From a virus, in the IMG/VR virus record IMGVR_UViG_3300033997_000141, positions 21,535-85,534 of that record: a stretch of 64,000 nt of DNA; one strand, 5' to 3'. Numbering within the stretch: position 1 is the first letter of the stretch; every line of letters starts with the position of its first letter. The translations under genes and the position numbers were made by a program. Positions 10,318 through 18,412 of the stretch are shown piece by piece. Below the pieces are notes generated by a model that was not told the DNA's origin, made no database searches, and worked only from the letters and a program-made list of their open reading frames with translations.

Positions 10318-10692
10318 ATGCTCATAAAATTCTCCCCCGTCCGCTCTGACAGCGGCGACATACTGATCGATGTAGAGGGGGACACCATCCTCGTGGATGG
10401 GGAAGTTTTTGACTTCGGGCCAATGGGTATGGGGGACAGACTGCCGTCTGATGCCTGCACCCCTAATCCCTTTTTCGGCAATATCACGAGAGGCCCCCAC
10501 GGCATTGAGCTAATGGTCGTGCTCCCCCATGGAGCTAACGCCTCACACGCCCGACGGTTCCCGGAGCCAATAATCATGACGGAGCCTGGCAGCGTCTCTG
10601 CGCTTTTGCCCCCCTACGACGAGGTGATTACACCCCCGCAGCCTGAAAGCTCCGAAGAACCTAGCCTGGAGATTGATAATGGCAACAATTGA
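10318..10692 (+). CDS. Uncharacterised protein next to tail fibre
   Basis: 124 residues, not recognised. It begins MLIKFSPVRSDSGDILIDVEGDTI and has a proline/glutamate-rich C-terminus. No membrane segment or catalytic motif is visible. It lies between the fibre and a fibre-assembly-like gene, shares its end with the next gene (14-base overlap), and has the same raised A+T content as the distal fibre. A role as a fibre accessory or chaperone subunit is inference from position. Confidence 0.7.
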   Translation: MLIKFSPVRSDSGDILIDVEGDTILVDGEVFDFGPMGMGDRLPSDACTPNPFFGNITRGPHGIELMVVLPHGANASHARRFPEPIIMTEPGSVSALLPPYDEVITPPQPESSEEPSLEIDNGNN

Positions 10693-10957
10693 TTGGAGCA
10701 GGCTGGTGACCGCAGAGGAGATAGTCGCTGAGGAGTTGGCTATGGCCATCAAAGCCGCACAAGCACAAATTTCGGTGCGTAGGTTGACTGCCGACGGCAT
10801 GATCGGCGCTCTGCAAGACGCTGTAGACCTCGGCGAGGCGACCCCCGAAGAGGAAGCCAAGCTGCTGGAGTGGAAGCGGTACCGGATCGCGTTGATCCGC
10901 GTGCCGAACCAACCAGGTTACCCTATCGAGATCACCTGGCCGGTTGTTCCGGCGTAA
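10679..10957 (+). CDS. Tail fibre assembly chaperone-like protein
   Basis: 92 residues. The C-terminal half reads EEEAKLLEWKRYRIALIRVP then QPGYPIEITWPVVPA, which closely follows the W-x(3)Y...L...WP signature of small tail fibre assembly (gp38/Tfa-type) proteins. These help the fibre trimerise and may stay bound at its tip. Start at ATG 10679, within the preceding gene; an upstream ATG two codons earlier is possible. Family assignment is by eye. Confidence 0.65.
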   Translation: MATIDWSRLVTAEEIVAEELAMAIKAAQAQISVRRLTADGMIGALQDAVDLGEATPEEEAKLLEWKRYRIALIRVPNQPGYPIEITWPVVPA

Positions 10958-10978
10958 CGCAGTAGCAAGGAGGCTGAC

Positions 10979-11497
10979 ATGGCGAGGATTTCGATTGATG
11001 AAGCTGGTGGCCAGAACGTCGTGGCGTACCTCGACATGTTGGCCTTTGCGGAAGGCACGTCTACCTCGCGCTTCACGCGCGACGACGGGTATGACGTGAT
11101 GGTGGGCGGGATCGATCTGACCCCGAATGACGGCGTGGATGACGCGCCGAAGACGTTTAGCAGTTATGCCGACCATCCTAACAAGCTGATCACAGTGAAC
11201 ACGAAGGGACTGAAGTCAACCGCAGCCGGCCGCTACCAGCAGCTGTCACGCTACTGGCCCGCGTACAAGAAGCTGCTGAAGCTGCCCGACTTCGGGCCCG
11301 TCAGCCAGGACAAGCTCGCGATCCAGTTGATCCGCGAGCGGCGCGCACTCGATGACGTGAAGGCTGGCCGCATCGAGGACGCGATCTACAAGTGCAACAA
11401 CATCTGGGCTTCGCTCACGGGGTCCAAGTACGGCCAGAAGACCTGGCCGCTGGCGACCCTGATGAAGGTCTACTTGGACAAAGGCGGTAACCTCTGA
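10979..11497 (+). CDS. Endolysin, lambda R-like lysozyme/transglycosylase
   Basis: 172 residues (lambda R is 158). It keeps the main R landmarks: FLDMLA-like VAYLDMLAFAEGT with the catalytic Glu, YDVMVGG, SDHP-like YADHPNKLITVN, STAAGRYQQLSRYW, and CNNIWASLTGSKYGQ. Members cleave the MurNAc-GlcNAc bond without hydrolysis, degrading the cell wall at lysis. No signal peptide is seen, so it needs a holin for release. Start at ATG 10979 after AAGGAGGCTGAC, a strong ribosome site. The stop shares one base with the next start. Confidence 0.93.
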   Translation: MARISIDEAGGQNVVAYLDMLAFAEGTSTSRFTRDDGYDVMVGGIDLTPNDGVDDAPKTFSSYADHPNKLITVNTKGLKSTAAGRYQQLSRYWPAYKKLLKLPDFGPVSQDKLAIQLIRERRALDDVKAGRIEDAIYKCNNIWASLTGSKYGQKTWPLATLMKVYLDKGGNL

Positions 11498-11811
11498 TGC
11501 CGGTGGGATTGCAAACGTGGGACGCCTCTGGACGGTTAATGCTTGATGCCACAAACCGGATTGGACGGATCTTGACCTCCTTCAACACCGGAGGTTCTAA
11601 CGGGTCGGTAAACGTCCCAGGATTGGTAGGAGCTGGCACGCCGTTCTACTACGTGACAGTTGATCTCGACAACCTCGTCCAGTGTGCATTCCCCGCAGTC
11701 AGCATTTCTGGCAGCACAGTCAGCTGGACCTTCATTGACTACGAGCGGACCTTGTACCCCTACGGCGCGGCCCCTAGGATACCTGTCACGGTCAATGTTG
11801 GAGTGTACTGA
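11497..11811 (+). CDS. Small virion-appendage-like protein (GLQxWDxxG family)
   Basis: 104 residues. The opening GLQTWDASGRLMLDATNRIG is the signature of a small protein found near the fibres and lysis genes of many Pseudomonas phages and prophages, of unknown function. The rest is beta-rich, ending in VTVNVGVY. It overlaps the endolysin stop by one base and its own stop overlaps the next start. Two related segments occur in the next protein. A structural or decoration role is inferred. Confidence 0.7.
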   Translation: MPVGLQTWDASGRLMLDATNRIGRILTSFNTGGSNGSVNVPGLVGAGTPFYYVTVDLDNLVQCAFPAVSISGSTVSWTFIDYERTLYPYGAAPRIPVTVNVGVY

Positions 11812-12509
11812 TGACAGCGGGTTTGACAGTGTTCATGGATCAGGGGGTCCTTCAGCTCGACTCAAGCATGAAGACCTCCATGCTCGTACTGAGGATGACT
11901 TACACTGGGCCCTACACGACACCAGGTAACATGCCCTACGCGGGCACTTGGTACTACTTCACCATCACAGTTCCGGCCAACGTAAAGTACCTGTGCTTCT
12001 CGTCCCCGAACCCAAATCTGGGCATTGCTCTGTTCAGGAAAAGCGGAACCAGCCATGAGTTCGTGACCAACATCCAGGGCACGATCGATATCTACGGTTT
12101 CGCCGATGGCGTTGGTACCTCTACCACCAACTCGGGCCTGCAGCTGTTCGATGAGAGTGGAACCCTGACCTTCGATTCCGACAATAGGTTCATGCGCATC
12201 TCGGATACGTTTGTTGCGCAGCCTCCTGGTTACCCACCCGGAGGGGTTGCCAAACCATGGCCTAGCTCAACACGCAAGTATGCGGCCGGTATCGGGTTTT
12301 ATGGGACAAGATGGCAGGGGGCATACTTAGGTGGCGCCCCTTGGGGTATCCTGGCCACCTACGGACTTCGTGTAGGCCCTACCGAGGTATACGGAGGGGA
12401 GACCTGGATCTACGCCCGCCCTTGGGGCGGTGGTGGTGACCCCGCGCCTACTGACACGCCACGCCACCCCGCACCAACCGTTCTGGTGATCGACGTGACG
12501 GATCTTTAG
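11811..12509 (+). CDS. Virion-appendage-like protein with two GLQxxDxxG-type segments
   Basis: 232 residues. It carries two segments related to the preceding gene: GLTVFMDQGVLQLDSS at residue 4 and GLQLFDESGTLTFDSDNRF near residue 107. This suggests internal duplication or fusion of the 104-residue family. It is glycine, proline and tyrosine-rich with no membrane segment. The start overlaps the stop of the upstream gene. Likely an accessory tail or fibre protein; function not known. Confidence 0.68.
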   Translation: MTAGLTVFMDQGVLQLDSSMKTSMLVLRMTYTGPYTTPGNMPYAGTWYYFTITVPANVKYLCFSSPNPNLGIALFRKSGTSHEFVTNIQGTIDIYGFADGVGTSTTNSGLQLFDESGTLTFDSDNRFMRISDTFVAQPPGYPPGGVAKPWPSSTRKYAAGIGFYGTRWQGAYLGGAPWGILATYGLRVGPTEVYGGETWIYARPWGGGGDPAPTDTPRHPAPTVLVIDVTDL

Positions 12510-12529
12510 CGTATACAATCGCCCGAAAT

Positions 12530-12546
12530 TTGACAGGGGATGTCAA
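12530..12546 (+). promoter_or_regulatory. Inverted repeat around the spanin ribosome site
   Basis: TTGACA-GGGGA-TGTCAA: six-base perfect arms flank the GGGGA that would serve as the Shine-Dalgarno of the i-spanin gene starting at 12548. In RNA the ribosome site would lie in the five-base loop. It could instead be a small operator. Confidence 0.35.
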
Positions 12547-12547
12547 T

Positions 12548-12937
12548 ATGCCACTCACGATGATCACCTCGAAAACCACAGGCTGGCTGCTCGTCGTCCT
12601 CTTGGTCATCACCTTCGCCCTGGGCGCGCTCCTGACCCTCACGATTCAGGACCGCAACCTGGTCAAGCAGACGCTCAAGGAAACCAAGCAGGAGCTGAAG
12701 CAGGAGAAAGCCGAGAGCCAGCGCCAGGAGGGCAACTTCAACGGCTGCCTCGGTGCCCTGGGCCAGATCAACCAGGCGATCGCCAAGAACGCTGCCGATG
12801 CTCAGCAGAGCAACGTTGAGGCGCGGGCCCTGGCCACCTCCTCGATGGCCCAGCTGCCCAAGCTGATCCGACAGGACCGCACCTTGGCCGCGCAGCCGGC
12901 CACCGCCACCCAGTGGGTGAAGGGTCTGTTCCGGTGA
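12548..12937 (+). CDS. i-spanin (Rz-like)
   Basis: 129 residues. One N-terminal membrane segment (about residues 8-30, TTGWLLVVLLVITFALGALL) is followed by a long K/E/Q-rich predicted coiled coil (about 35-100). This is the usual N-in, C-periplasmic inner membrane spanin. It pairs with the lipoprotein encoded next to bridge both membranes and disrupt the outer membrane at lysis. The stop overlaps the next GTG start by four bases. Called from topology and context rather than sequence identity. Confidence 0.75.
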   Translation: MPLTMITSKTTGWLLVVLLVITFALGALLTLTIQDRNLVKQTLKETKQELKQEKAESQRQEGNFNGCLGALGQINQAIAKNAADAQQSNVEARALATSSMAQLPKLIRQDRTLAAQPATATQWVKGLFR

Positions 12938-13254
12938 CGGCTCACGCCCTGGCGCTGGCCATCGCGCTGATCACCCTGCAGGGCTGCACCCGGGCGGTGG
13001 AGCCCGTGCAGCCGCCGGCCCAACCCTACGAGGTGAAGGTGCCCGTGCTGGTGAAGGCCACGCCGCCTGACAGCCTTGCCCTGCCCTACGTCCCCACCGA
13101 ATTCCCCACCTTCGTCAACCCGGACGCGCCGGGCGTGGTCTATGGTTTGACCAAGGAGGGCTGGGAGCGCTTGCAAACCATCCTTCGGACGCTGCACACT
13201 CGCGACCAAGCCTGGCGGAGCTGGGCAACTGGACATGGAGAGCCCAATGAGTGA
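12934..13254 (+). CDS. o-spanin lipoprotein (Rz1-like)
   Basis: 106 residues from GTG 12934 (GTGA overlap with the i-spanin stop). The N-terminus is a lipoprotein signal with lipobox ITLQGC at about residues 11-16. The mature part is proline-rich (VEPVQPPAQPYEVKVPVLV), typical of outer membrane spanin subunits, though longer than lambda Rz1. It is expected to be exported, lipidated and bound to the i-spanin in the periplasm. The end overlaps the next gene by 8 bases. Confidence 0.78.
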   Translation: MTAHALALAIALITLQGCTRAVEPVQPPAQPYEVKVPVLVKATPPDSLALPYVPTEFPTFVNPDAPGVVYGLTKEGWERLQTILRTLHTRDQAWRSWATGHGEPNE

Positions 13255-13681
13255 TGCCCGCTTGATGCGGTTTGCCTACACCCCCAACGGCACCTTCGGG
13301 CGCCTGGTGGTAGGCGGCAAAGAGTTCTACACGGTCGAGCGACCGTGGAAGGACAACCAATCCAACGTGAGCTGCATCCCCGAGGGGCGTTACACCCTCC
13401 GCATGCGCGACTCTGGTGTGGTGACCCGATCCACTGGCGGGGCCTACTCCCGCGGTTGGGAGGTCACCAACGTCAAGGGTCGATCGTTCATCATGATCCA
13501 CCCAGGGAACACCGTTGACGACCTGCAAGGCTGCATCGCCCCGGGCAAGCAGCTGGGCGTGGTCAACGGCAAATGGGCGGTCGCCAGCAGTCGGCCGGCA
13601 TTTGACGAACTGATGTCGATCCTGGCGGGTCAAGATGAGTGGAACCTCACCATCGACTTCAGCAACGGCTACGCCGGCTGA
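13247..13681 (+). CDS. DUF5675-like protein in the lysis cassette
   Basis: 144 residues from ATG 13247, chosen because GGAG lies six bases upstream; an in-frame ATG at 13235 is the alternative. It has the pattern of phage and prophage DUF5675 proteins: FAYTPNGTFGRLVV, TVERPWKDN, CIPEGRYTL, MIHPGN and the conserved GCIAPG. The family is uncharacterised. A small beta-rich protein with one conserved Cys and a His among spanin and holin genes hints at a cell-wall role, but this is inference. Confidence 0.72.
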   Translation: MSDARLMRFAYTPNGTFGRLVVGGKEFYTVERPWKDNQSNVSCIPEGRYTLRMRDSGVVTRSTGGAYSRGWEVTNVKGRSFIMIHPGNTVDDLQGCIAPGKQLGVVNGKWAVASSRPAFDELMSILAGQDEWNLTIDFSNGYAG

Positions 13682-13693
13682 CCAGGTGCCGAC

Positions 13694-14038
13694 ATGAATA
13701 CTGACTCGCTCATCAATCTTGTCGTAGACGTCTTCCCTTTCCTGATGTACGGCGCTGTCCTGTTCAAGGTTTGGCAGAGCTGGTCCAAAGTCAAGGTCAG
13801 CGCAGACGCGGCCCGGCGCCACCGAATGGCGGCCATCCTGATCCTGTTCAGCGTCGTCGTTATCTGCCTGCTGGGCGCGAATGCCTACGCTTTCGTCGCC
13901 ACCGGCAAGACCTACCTGTCGATCAGGGGCTTCCAGATTTTCTTGGTGGGCAACTGCATCGTGTACTGGCTGGTCATCGACATCCTGACGAAGGACTCGA
14001 TCCCAGAGCAAGGACACGAACGTGAATCTGCCGGTTGA
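13694..14038 (+). CDS. Membrane protein, holin or antiholin candidate
   Basis: 114 residues with three likely membrane segments (about residues 8-28, 45-66 and 79-98) and charged termini. This resembles three-helix (class I) holin topology. It overlaps the next gene by 17 bases; both lie at the end of the lysis cassette. Either could be the hole-forming protein and the other a regulator. No family is recognised by sequence. Confidence 0.6.
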   Translation: MNTDSLINLVVDVFPFLMYGAVLFKVWQSWSKVKVSADAARRHRMAAILILFSVVVICLLGANAYAFVATGKTYLSIRGFQIFLVGNCIVYWLVIDILTKDSIPEQGHERESAG

Positions 14039-14399
14039 GCTGCTGGATAAGCTGCAGGAGTACGCCTACTCAGGCACGCTCGGCGCTTTCGCAGCTCTGG
14101 TGGGCTACCTGTACCAGGTGGCCCGATCGCCGGGCAACAAGGTCAGCGTGTTCATGATTTTCACAACCATCGTGATCGGGTTCTACTTGGGGGTGGTGTT
14201 CGGTTCGTTCATTCCCAAGAGCTGGGACAACCGAGATGCCGTGCTGCTGCTCGTAGGAGCCACGGGCTTGAAGGGATTCGAGATCGTCGTTGGCTGGGCC
14301 AAGTCGGCGATCCCGAACTTGCTGAAGGCCATCCTCCAGGGCGCCGCGGGGGCGGCAGGAGGCGGCGGAGAAGAGGGGAAGAACAACGAGGGCAGCTAA
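14022..14399 (+). CDS. Holin-like membrane protein
   Basis: 125 residues from GTG 14022. There are three hydrophobic segments (about residues 19-34, 42-64 and 71-92) and a Gly/Ala/Glu-rich hydrophilic tail (AAGAAGGGGEEGKNN) with charged C-terminus. Topology and position after endolysin and spanins fit a holin that releases the endolysin. It is the last gene of the rightward unit; its stop lies inside a terminator hairpin. Confidence 0.65.
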   Translation: MNLPVELLDKLQEYAYSGTLGAFAALVGYLYQVARSPGNKVSVFMIFTTIVIGFYLGVVFGSFIPKSWDNRDAVLLLVGATGLKGFEIVVGWAKSAIPNLLKAILQGAAGAAGGGGEEGKNNEGS

Positions 14400-14410
14400 C
14401 GCTGCCCTCG
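14387..14410. terminator. Hairpin between convergent transcription units
   Basis: Perfect 10-base arms CGAGGGCAGC and GCTGCCCTCG with a TAAC loop, overlapping the last rightward stop codon and just before the end of the leftward unit at 14416. The flanking T runs are short (GTTT on the right, TTGTTCTT on the reverse strand). It probably works in both directions. Confidence 0.75.
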
Positions 14411-14415
14411 GCGTT

Positions 14416-14670
14416 TCAGGCGTGTGTCCACTCGAAGCGGCCATACAGCAGGCTGCCGTCCGGCTCCTTATACATCATCTCGTCTTCCCGCGACTCGATG
14501 TGCTTGATGCGCTTGACGTGCACCTGCTCAGGGATGGTCAGGTGCAGGTGCTCCAGCTTGCCTTCCGGGCTGACTCGGCGGTACTGGCCAACCAGCTTGA
14601 TCACCAGCGGGCTGCCGACAGGCGCCAGGTGGCAGGCGGGGTTGAAGTGGTCGTACTCGTTCAAGGTCAC
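14416..14670 (-). CDS. Uncharacterised protein at the end of the leftward unit
   Basis: 84 residues, not recognised. It is mostly polar, with MTLNEYDHFNPACHLAPVG at the start and a central region of alternating hydrophobic and charged residues (LEHLHLTIPEQVHVKRIKHI) suggesting a small beta sheet. The start overlaps the SbcC-like stop (ATGA), so it is probably translated with it. Confidence 0.65.
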   Translation of the reverse strand: MTLNEYDHFNPACHLAPVGSPLVIKLVGQYRRVSPEGKLEHLHLTIPEQVHVKRIKHIESREDEMMYKEPDGSLLYGRFEWTHA

Positions 14671-16913
14671 ACTCCTACGTTGATGATGTGCTCCGCCAGC
14701 GCCTGATCATTCTCGCGGTGAGTGATCAGCAGCACCTGCTTCGCCGACGACGCCAGCATAGCAGCCATCCCGCTGGCGTTGCGCTCGTTGCACGACTCGG
14801 TGGGTTCGTCGAAGGAGAGCAGACTGTCGCTGCCGTACAGCGCGCGGGACAGCCCGATCCTCAGCGAGGTACCGATGAAGGCTCGCTGCGCACCAGAGGC
14901 GCTGCTGGTGGGCGCCAGCACACCGTCCTCCTCGAACTGGAAGTCGCCCTCCACGTTCTCCAGGCGGGTGATGGTGCCGGCCGAGGCATCGCTCACCAGG
15001 CGGCTGGAGATGGCCAGGATGCTGTCCCAGACCTGCTTCATGTAGCCCTGGCGGCCATCGCGCAGGAAGCGGACCAGGCGCTCGCACTTCTTGGCCTCGG
15101 CTTCCGCCTCGAGCGCCGCCTTGTCCTGCTCCACCAAGGCGTCAACCGCCGACTTGGCGATATCCACCAAGTTGGACTGGTGGTGCAGCTCGGTGCGGGC
15201 GGCGGATTCGCAGGTGCTCAGCTCCGAGTGGCGATCGCGCCACTGCTGGTGCGCAGCCAGGTAACCCTGGTAGGCCTGCTCGGCGGCTTCGATTTCTTCG
15301 TCGGTGGGTGGCTCCGGCAGCTCTGCGTACTGCTCGTCCAGCTCCTTGACCTTGGCCTTTGCCTCGTCCAGTTGCTTGGTGGCGCGGGAGAGAGCTGCCA
15401 TGTCGGCGTCGATGCGCTGGTTGTGCGCCTGCACCGACTTCAGTTCCTCCTGGATGGCGGCGTACTCCTCGCGCGCTTGCTGCTGGGTGCCCTCGGCGTC
15501 GTTGATCTGCGAGTCGTCCACCTTGGTGAGGTTGTCCAGATTGGCCTGGGCCACACCGAGCTTGCGCTCGGCCTCGCCAACGGCATCCAGGGAGGCCTGG
15601 GCCTTCGCATCCTGATCTTCCAGGGACTTCAGCTCTGCACGGGCGAATACCTCGGCCCGTGAGGCGTTGCTGGCCACCTTGCGCACTTCAGTCAGCTGGC
15701 CGGTGATATCCTCCAGCTCCTTGCGCAGCTGTTCTGGGTCGTGGTCTTCCTTTGCATGCCCACAGGTGGGGCACTTGGCCCCCGCGGCCAGCTGCTTGGT
15801 GTTGCGCTCACGCAGTTCCAGCTCGTTAAGCGTCTGGAGGGCCACGTTGCTGGCTTTCACCGCGGCTTCCAGCTTGTCTTCGGCCTCCTGCAGCAGACCT
15901 ACAGCGCTCGGCTGCAATACCGCGTCCTCGGCCTGTTTCAGCTCAGCCTTGCGGGCGTCCACGGTGCGCAGGGCCAGCGCGTAATCCTGCTGATCGCGGC
16001 GCAGGGCTTCGAGCAGGGTCTTCGCGGCCACACCCTTGTCGTAGGCGATCTTCTGCTTGGCCTGCAGCTCCTCCGGGTCCTTCTTGGCCTGGCCCTCCAC
16101 GCGCGCCTGAGCCTCCGCTACGGCTGCTTCGGCTGTCGGCACCGCGGCCTCTGCACCTTCCAGCACAGCCAGAAGGACTGCGGCCGCCTGGGCGTCCTTG
16201 CGCATCTCCGGCGCCCGGTTGGCTACGACCTCACCGGCGAACTCGCCGAAGGCCTCCAGCTCCTCCTGCGCGGCCGTGTGGGCGGCGTTGGCAGCGTTCC
16301 AGGCGCCCGTGGCGGCCTCGTGGTTCTCACGGGCGGTGGCCAGCTGTTCCGGCAGCGGGCGATTCTCGGCGCGGGCGTTCAGGCGGCTGGCGCGCAGCTG
16401 CGCAGCCTGCTGCACACGCTCGATCACATCGACCCCTGCGTGCTCCTCGACCTTGCGGTTGAGCGCGGTGGCGCCGAAGGTCAGGATGCCGGCCGATTCG
16501 CCCTGGCGCGACTGGATGAACAGGTTGTAGTCCTTCGAGGGCAGGCCCAGCAGCTCCTCGATGGCGGTCTTCACCGGCGTGGTGCCGTTGGCCACCAAGT
16601 CGTCGGCCGGCTCGCCCGCTGCCAGTATGCGCTTCAGCTTGGCCGTGGACTTGTCGCGGGCCACCTGGTAGGTGTTGCCGTCCAGGCCTTTGAAGCACAG
16701 GTCCAGGCCGAAGTTCTTCTGTCCCCAAGTGGGGATGTGCTCGGCCTTGCCCGGGACAACGCTCACACCGAACAGCGCGGCTTCGATGGCTTGCAGCAGC
16801 GTGGATTTACCGGCGAAGTTCTCGCCCGCGATCACGTTCAGGCCTGGGCCGAACGCGCACTCGAAGTCACCGAGTTTCTTGAAGTTTTTGGTCTTGAGGG
16901 AGATCAGTTGCAT
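14667..16913 (-). CDS. SbcC/Rad50-like recombination nuclease ATPase subunit (T4 gp46-like)
   Basis: 748 residues. Walker A is VIAGENFAGKST (about residues 28-39). Two long coiled coils flank a zinc-hook motif CPTCGH (about 381-386). Near the C-terminus are the ABC signature region (SASGAQRAF), Walker B LLSFDEPTES (about 698-707) and the H-loop LLITHRE. SMC-like ATPases of this kind work with an SbcD/Mre11 nuclease to process DNA ends and start recombination-dependent replication. The partner lies 0.4 kb away, split off by two small genes. It is shorter than E. coli SbcC (1048 aa) and nearer to T4 gp46. Confidence 0.93.
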   Translation of the reverse strand: MQLISLKTKNFKKLGDFECAFGPGLNVIAGENFAGKSTLLQAIEAALFGVSVVPGKAEHIPTWGQKNFGLDLCFKGLDGNTYQVARDKSTAKLKRILAAGEPADDLVANGTTPVKTAIEELLGLPSKDYNLFIQSRQGESAGILTFGATALNRKVEEHAGVDVIERVQQAAQLRASRLNARAENRPLPEQLATARENHEAATGAWNAANAAHTAAQEELEAFGEFAGEVVANRAPEMRKDAQAAAVLLAVLEGAEAAVPTAEAAVAEAQARVEGQAKKDPEELQAKQKIAYDKGVAAKTLLEALRRDQQDYALALRTVDARKAELKQAEDAVLQPSAVGLLQEAEDKLEAAVKASNVALQTLNELELRERNTKQLAAGAKCPTCGHAKEDHDPEQLRKELEDITGQLTEVRKVASNASRAEVFARAELKSLEDQDAKAQASLDAVGEAERKLGVAQANLDNLTKVDDSQINDAEGTQQQAREEYAAIQEELKSVQAHNQRIDADMAALSRATKQLDEAKAKVKELDEQYAELPEPPTDEEIEAAEQAYQGYLAAHQQWRDRHSELSTCESAARTELHHQSNLVDIAKSAVDALVEQDKAALEAEAEAKKCERLVRFLRDGRQGYMKQVWDSILAISSRLVSDASAGTITRLENVEGDFQFEEDGVLAPTSSASGAQRAFIGTSLRIGLSRALYGSDSLLSFDEPTESCNERNASGMAAMLASSAKQVLLITHRENDQALAEHIINVGV

Positions 16914-17143
16914 GTCGCGCTCCAGGTAAGTTTTTCACCAGTCAGAAGGGCCGCGCCCTGCTTGGCGCCACGCAGGGATTTGTAGGCTCGTGGCAACTCC
17001 ATGTACTGTTTACCCCCGCAGCGGTCAGAGCCGCTGTCGAGGTAATGGCGCTGCGGATTGTCGTCATAGCGGTAGATGTACAAATCGTTACCGTGAGCGT
17101 CTTTGGCCTTGGCTACTTGAATCTCTTTAGGGTATGTAGCCAT
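16904..17143 (-). CDS. Uncharacterised protein between recombination subunits
   Basis: 79 residues, basic and tyrosine-rich, with segments LYIYRYDDNPQRHYLDSGSD and RAYKSLRGAKQGAALLTGEK. No known family seen. It starts at ATG 17143 after AAAGGAGC and overlaps the SbcC-like start by 10 bases. Placement between the SbcD and SbcC partners suggests co-expression with them. Confidence 0.65.
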   Translation of the reverse strand: MATYPKEIQVAKAKDAHGNDLYIYRYDDNPQRHYLDSGSDRCGGKQYMELPRAYKSLRGAKQGAALLTGEKLTWSATCN

Positions 17144-17333
17144 TTCGTGCTCCTTTGATCACGAGGCGAATAGTCACGGCCAGCAGCGTGGGCTGCGGCC
17201 GCCAGTGAGGCTGAGAAATCATTAGGTCAATGGCTGCCTGGCGCTCAGCCTCGATCATGCGTGCCAGGGTCTTGCCCTGGCGCCGGGCTGACAACATGAA
17301 GTGGCGCGGCGGCCAATCGGCTACGTTGCTCAT
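17127..17333 (-). CDS. Uncharacterised small basic protein
   Basis: 68 residues, rich in Arg, Ala and Leu, mainly helical by composition. It starts at the SbcD-like stop (ATGA) and overlaps the next gene by 17 bases. No function recognised. Confidence 0.58.
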   Translation of the reverse strand: MSNVADWPPRHFMLSARRQGKTLARMIEAERQAAIDLMISQPHWRPQPTLLAVTIRLVIKGARNGYIP

Positions 17334-18412
17334 CCCTTCGCTTCCAGCAGTAGCTCCTCGAAGATCGGCAGCAGGTCACTGCCGGCCAGGTCCTTGCGCA
17401 AGGCCGTTTCCAGGTCGTCCAGCTGCACCTGCTCGAGGCTGGTGTCCACATCGGCCAGGGAGTCCTTCAGCGCGACCTTGTTGCGCACCGCCAGCAAGCT
17501 GTTATCCATGCTTTCTGGGCCCGTCACGCAATCCCCGGCCTTCCACACTTCGGCCATGAACTGCGACACTTCGTGGGCGTTGGCCGCCGTGTCCTGGCCG
17601 ACCACATCCACGAACTGGACGCCAAGCAGGTCAGGAATCTCCTCGCCCAGCTTGACCTCGCGGTACCGCGACTTCTCGGACCAGATCAGCTCCTTCTCGT
17701 ACTCAGCGGTTTCGAGGTCGAGGTGGTAGATGTACTTGTCGCCGACGTCGTGGAAGCTGGTGGGGTGGGTGTTGCCCATGACCACCACCCGCCCGTCCAA
17801 GTGCGTGGAGCCGTTGTGCTCATGGCCGATGAAGATCAGGTCGAAGCTCTCAAGCAGCTGCTCGGCGAACTCGGCCGGCAGGTTGAGGGTGTTGTCGGTG
17901 ATCGCCAGCGGGAAGTCGTAGTTGCAGTGCAGCATCAGGACGCTGGCCATGCCGTCGCGATGCACCGCGGCGTGGTTGGCTGCGTCCTGGCACGCGGCCA
18001 GGAACAGCTCCTGGCTGGCGTGGTGCGGGACCATGTAGACGCCGGCCAGCTGGGTGCCGTCGAAGTGCTCGAAGTACGGGTTGGACAGATCCGGTGCGCG
18101 GCAGATCGGCGCACCGGCCTCCTCGACCAGCTGCAAGGACGTGATCGTGCCCTCCCGATTGGTCTCGTCGTGGTTGCCCGACAGGGTCATCCGGCAGCCA
18201 CTGGCCACCTTGATGCCCTGGGCGATGATGCGCTCCTGGTTGAACGCCTTGTCGAATAGGTCGCCCAGGCAGAACACAGGGTGCTTGGCGCGCTGCACGA
18301 CGCCCATGGCCTGCTCATAGAGCTGGTCCTGCAGCCGCTGCGCCGACGTGCGCGTGGTGTGCGCCTGGCGGTTGACCCCCAGGTGGGGGTCGGTTATCAG
18401 GGTGATTTTCAT
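17330..18412 (-). CDS. SbcD/Mre11-like metallophosphoesterase (T4 gp47-like nuclease)
   Basis: 360 residues. It has the calcineurin-like phosphoesterase motifs in order: TDPHLG (Asp8, His10), GDLFD (about 50-54), SGNHDE (78-83), LHCNYDFP and GHEHNG. These bind two metal ions. With the SbcC-like ATPase encoded downstream it should form the end-processing nuclease complex used in recombination. The start overlaps the upstream stop region and its own stop overlaps the next start. Confidence 0.93.
   Translation of the reverse strand: MKITLITDPHLGVNRQAHTTRTSAQRLQDQLYEQAMGVVQRAKHPVFCLGDLFDKAFNQERIIAQGIKVASGCRMTLSGNHDETNREGTITSLQLVEEAGAPICRAPDLSNPYFEHFDGTQLAGVYMVPHHASQELFLAACQDAANHAAVHRDGMASVLMLHCNYDFPLAITDNTLNLPAEFAEQLLESFDLIFIGHEHNGSTHLDGRVVVMGNTHPTSFHDVGDKYIYHLDLETAEYEKELIWSEKSRYREVKLGEEIPDLLGVQFVDVVGQDTAANAHEVSQFMAEVWKAGDCVTGPESMDNSLLAVRNKVALKDSLADVDTSLEQVQLDDLETALRKDLAGSDLLPIFEELLLEAKG

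Noticed and set aside
12511-12519. TATACAAT as a promoter -10 for the spanin genes
   Set aside because: No acceptable -35 hexamer at 16-18 bases; the site may be chance.
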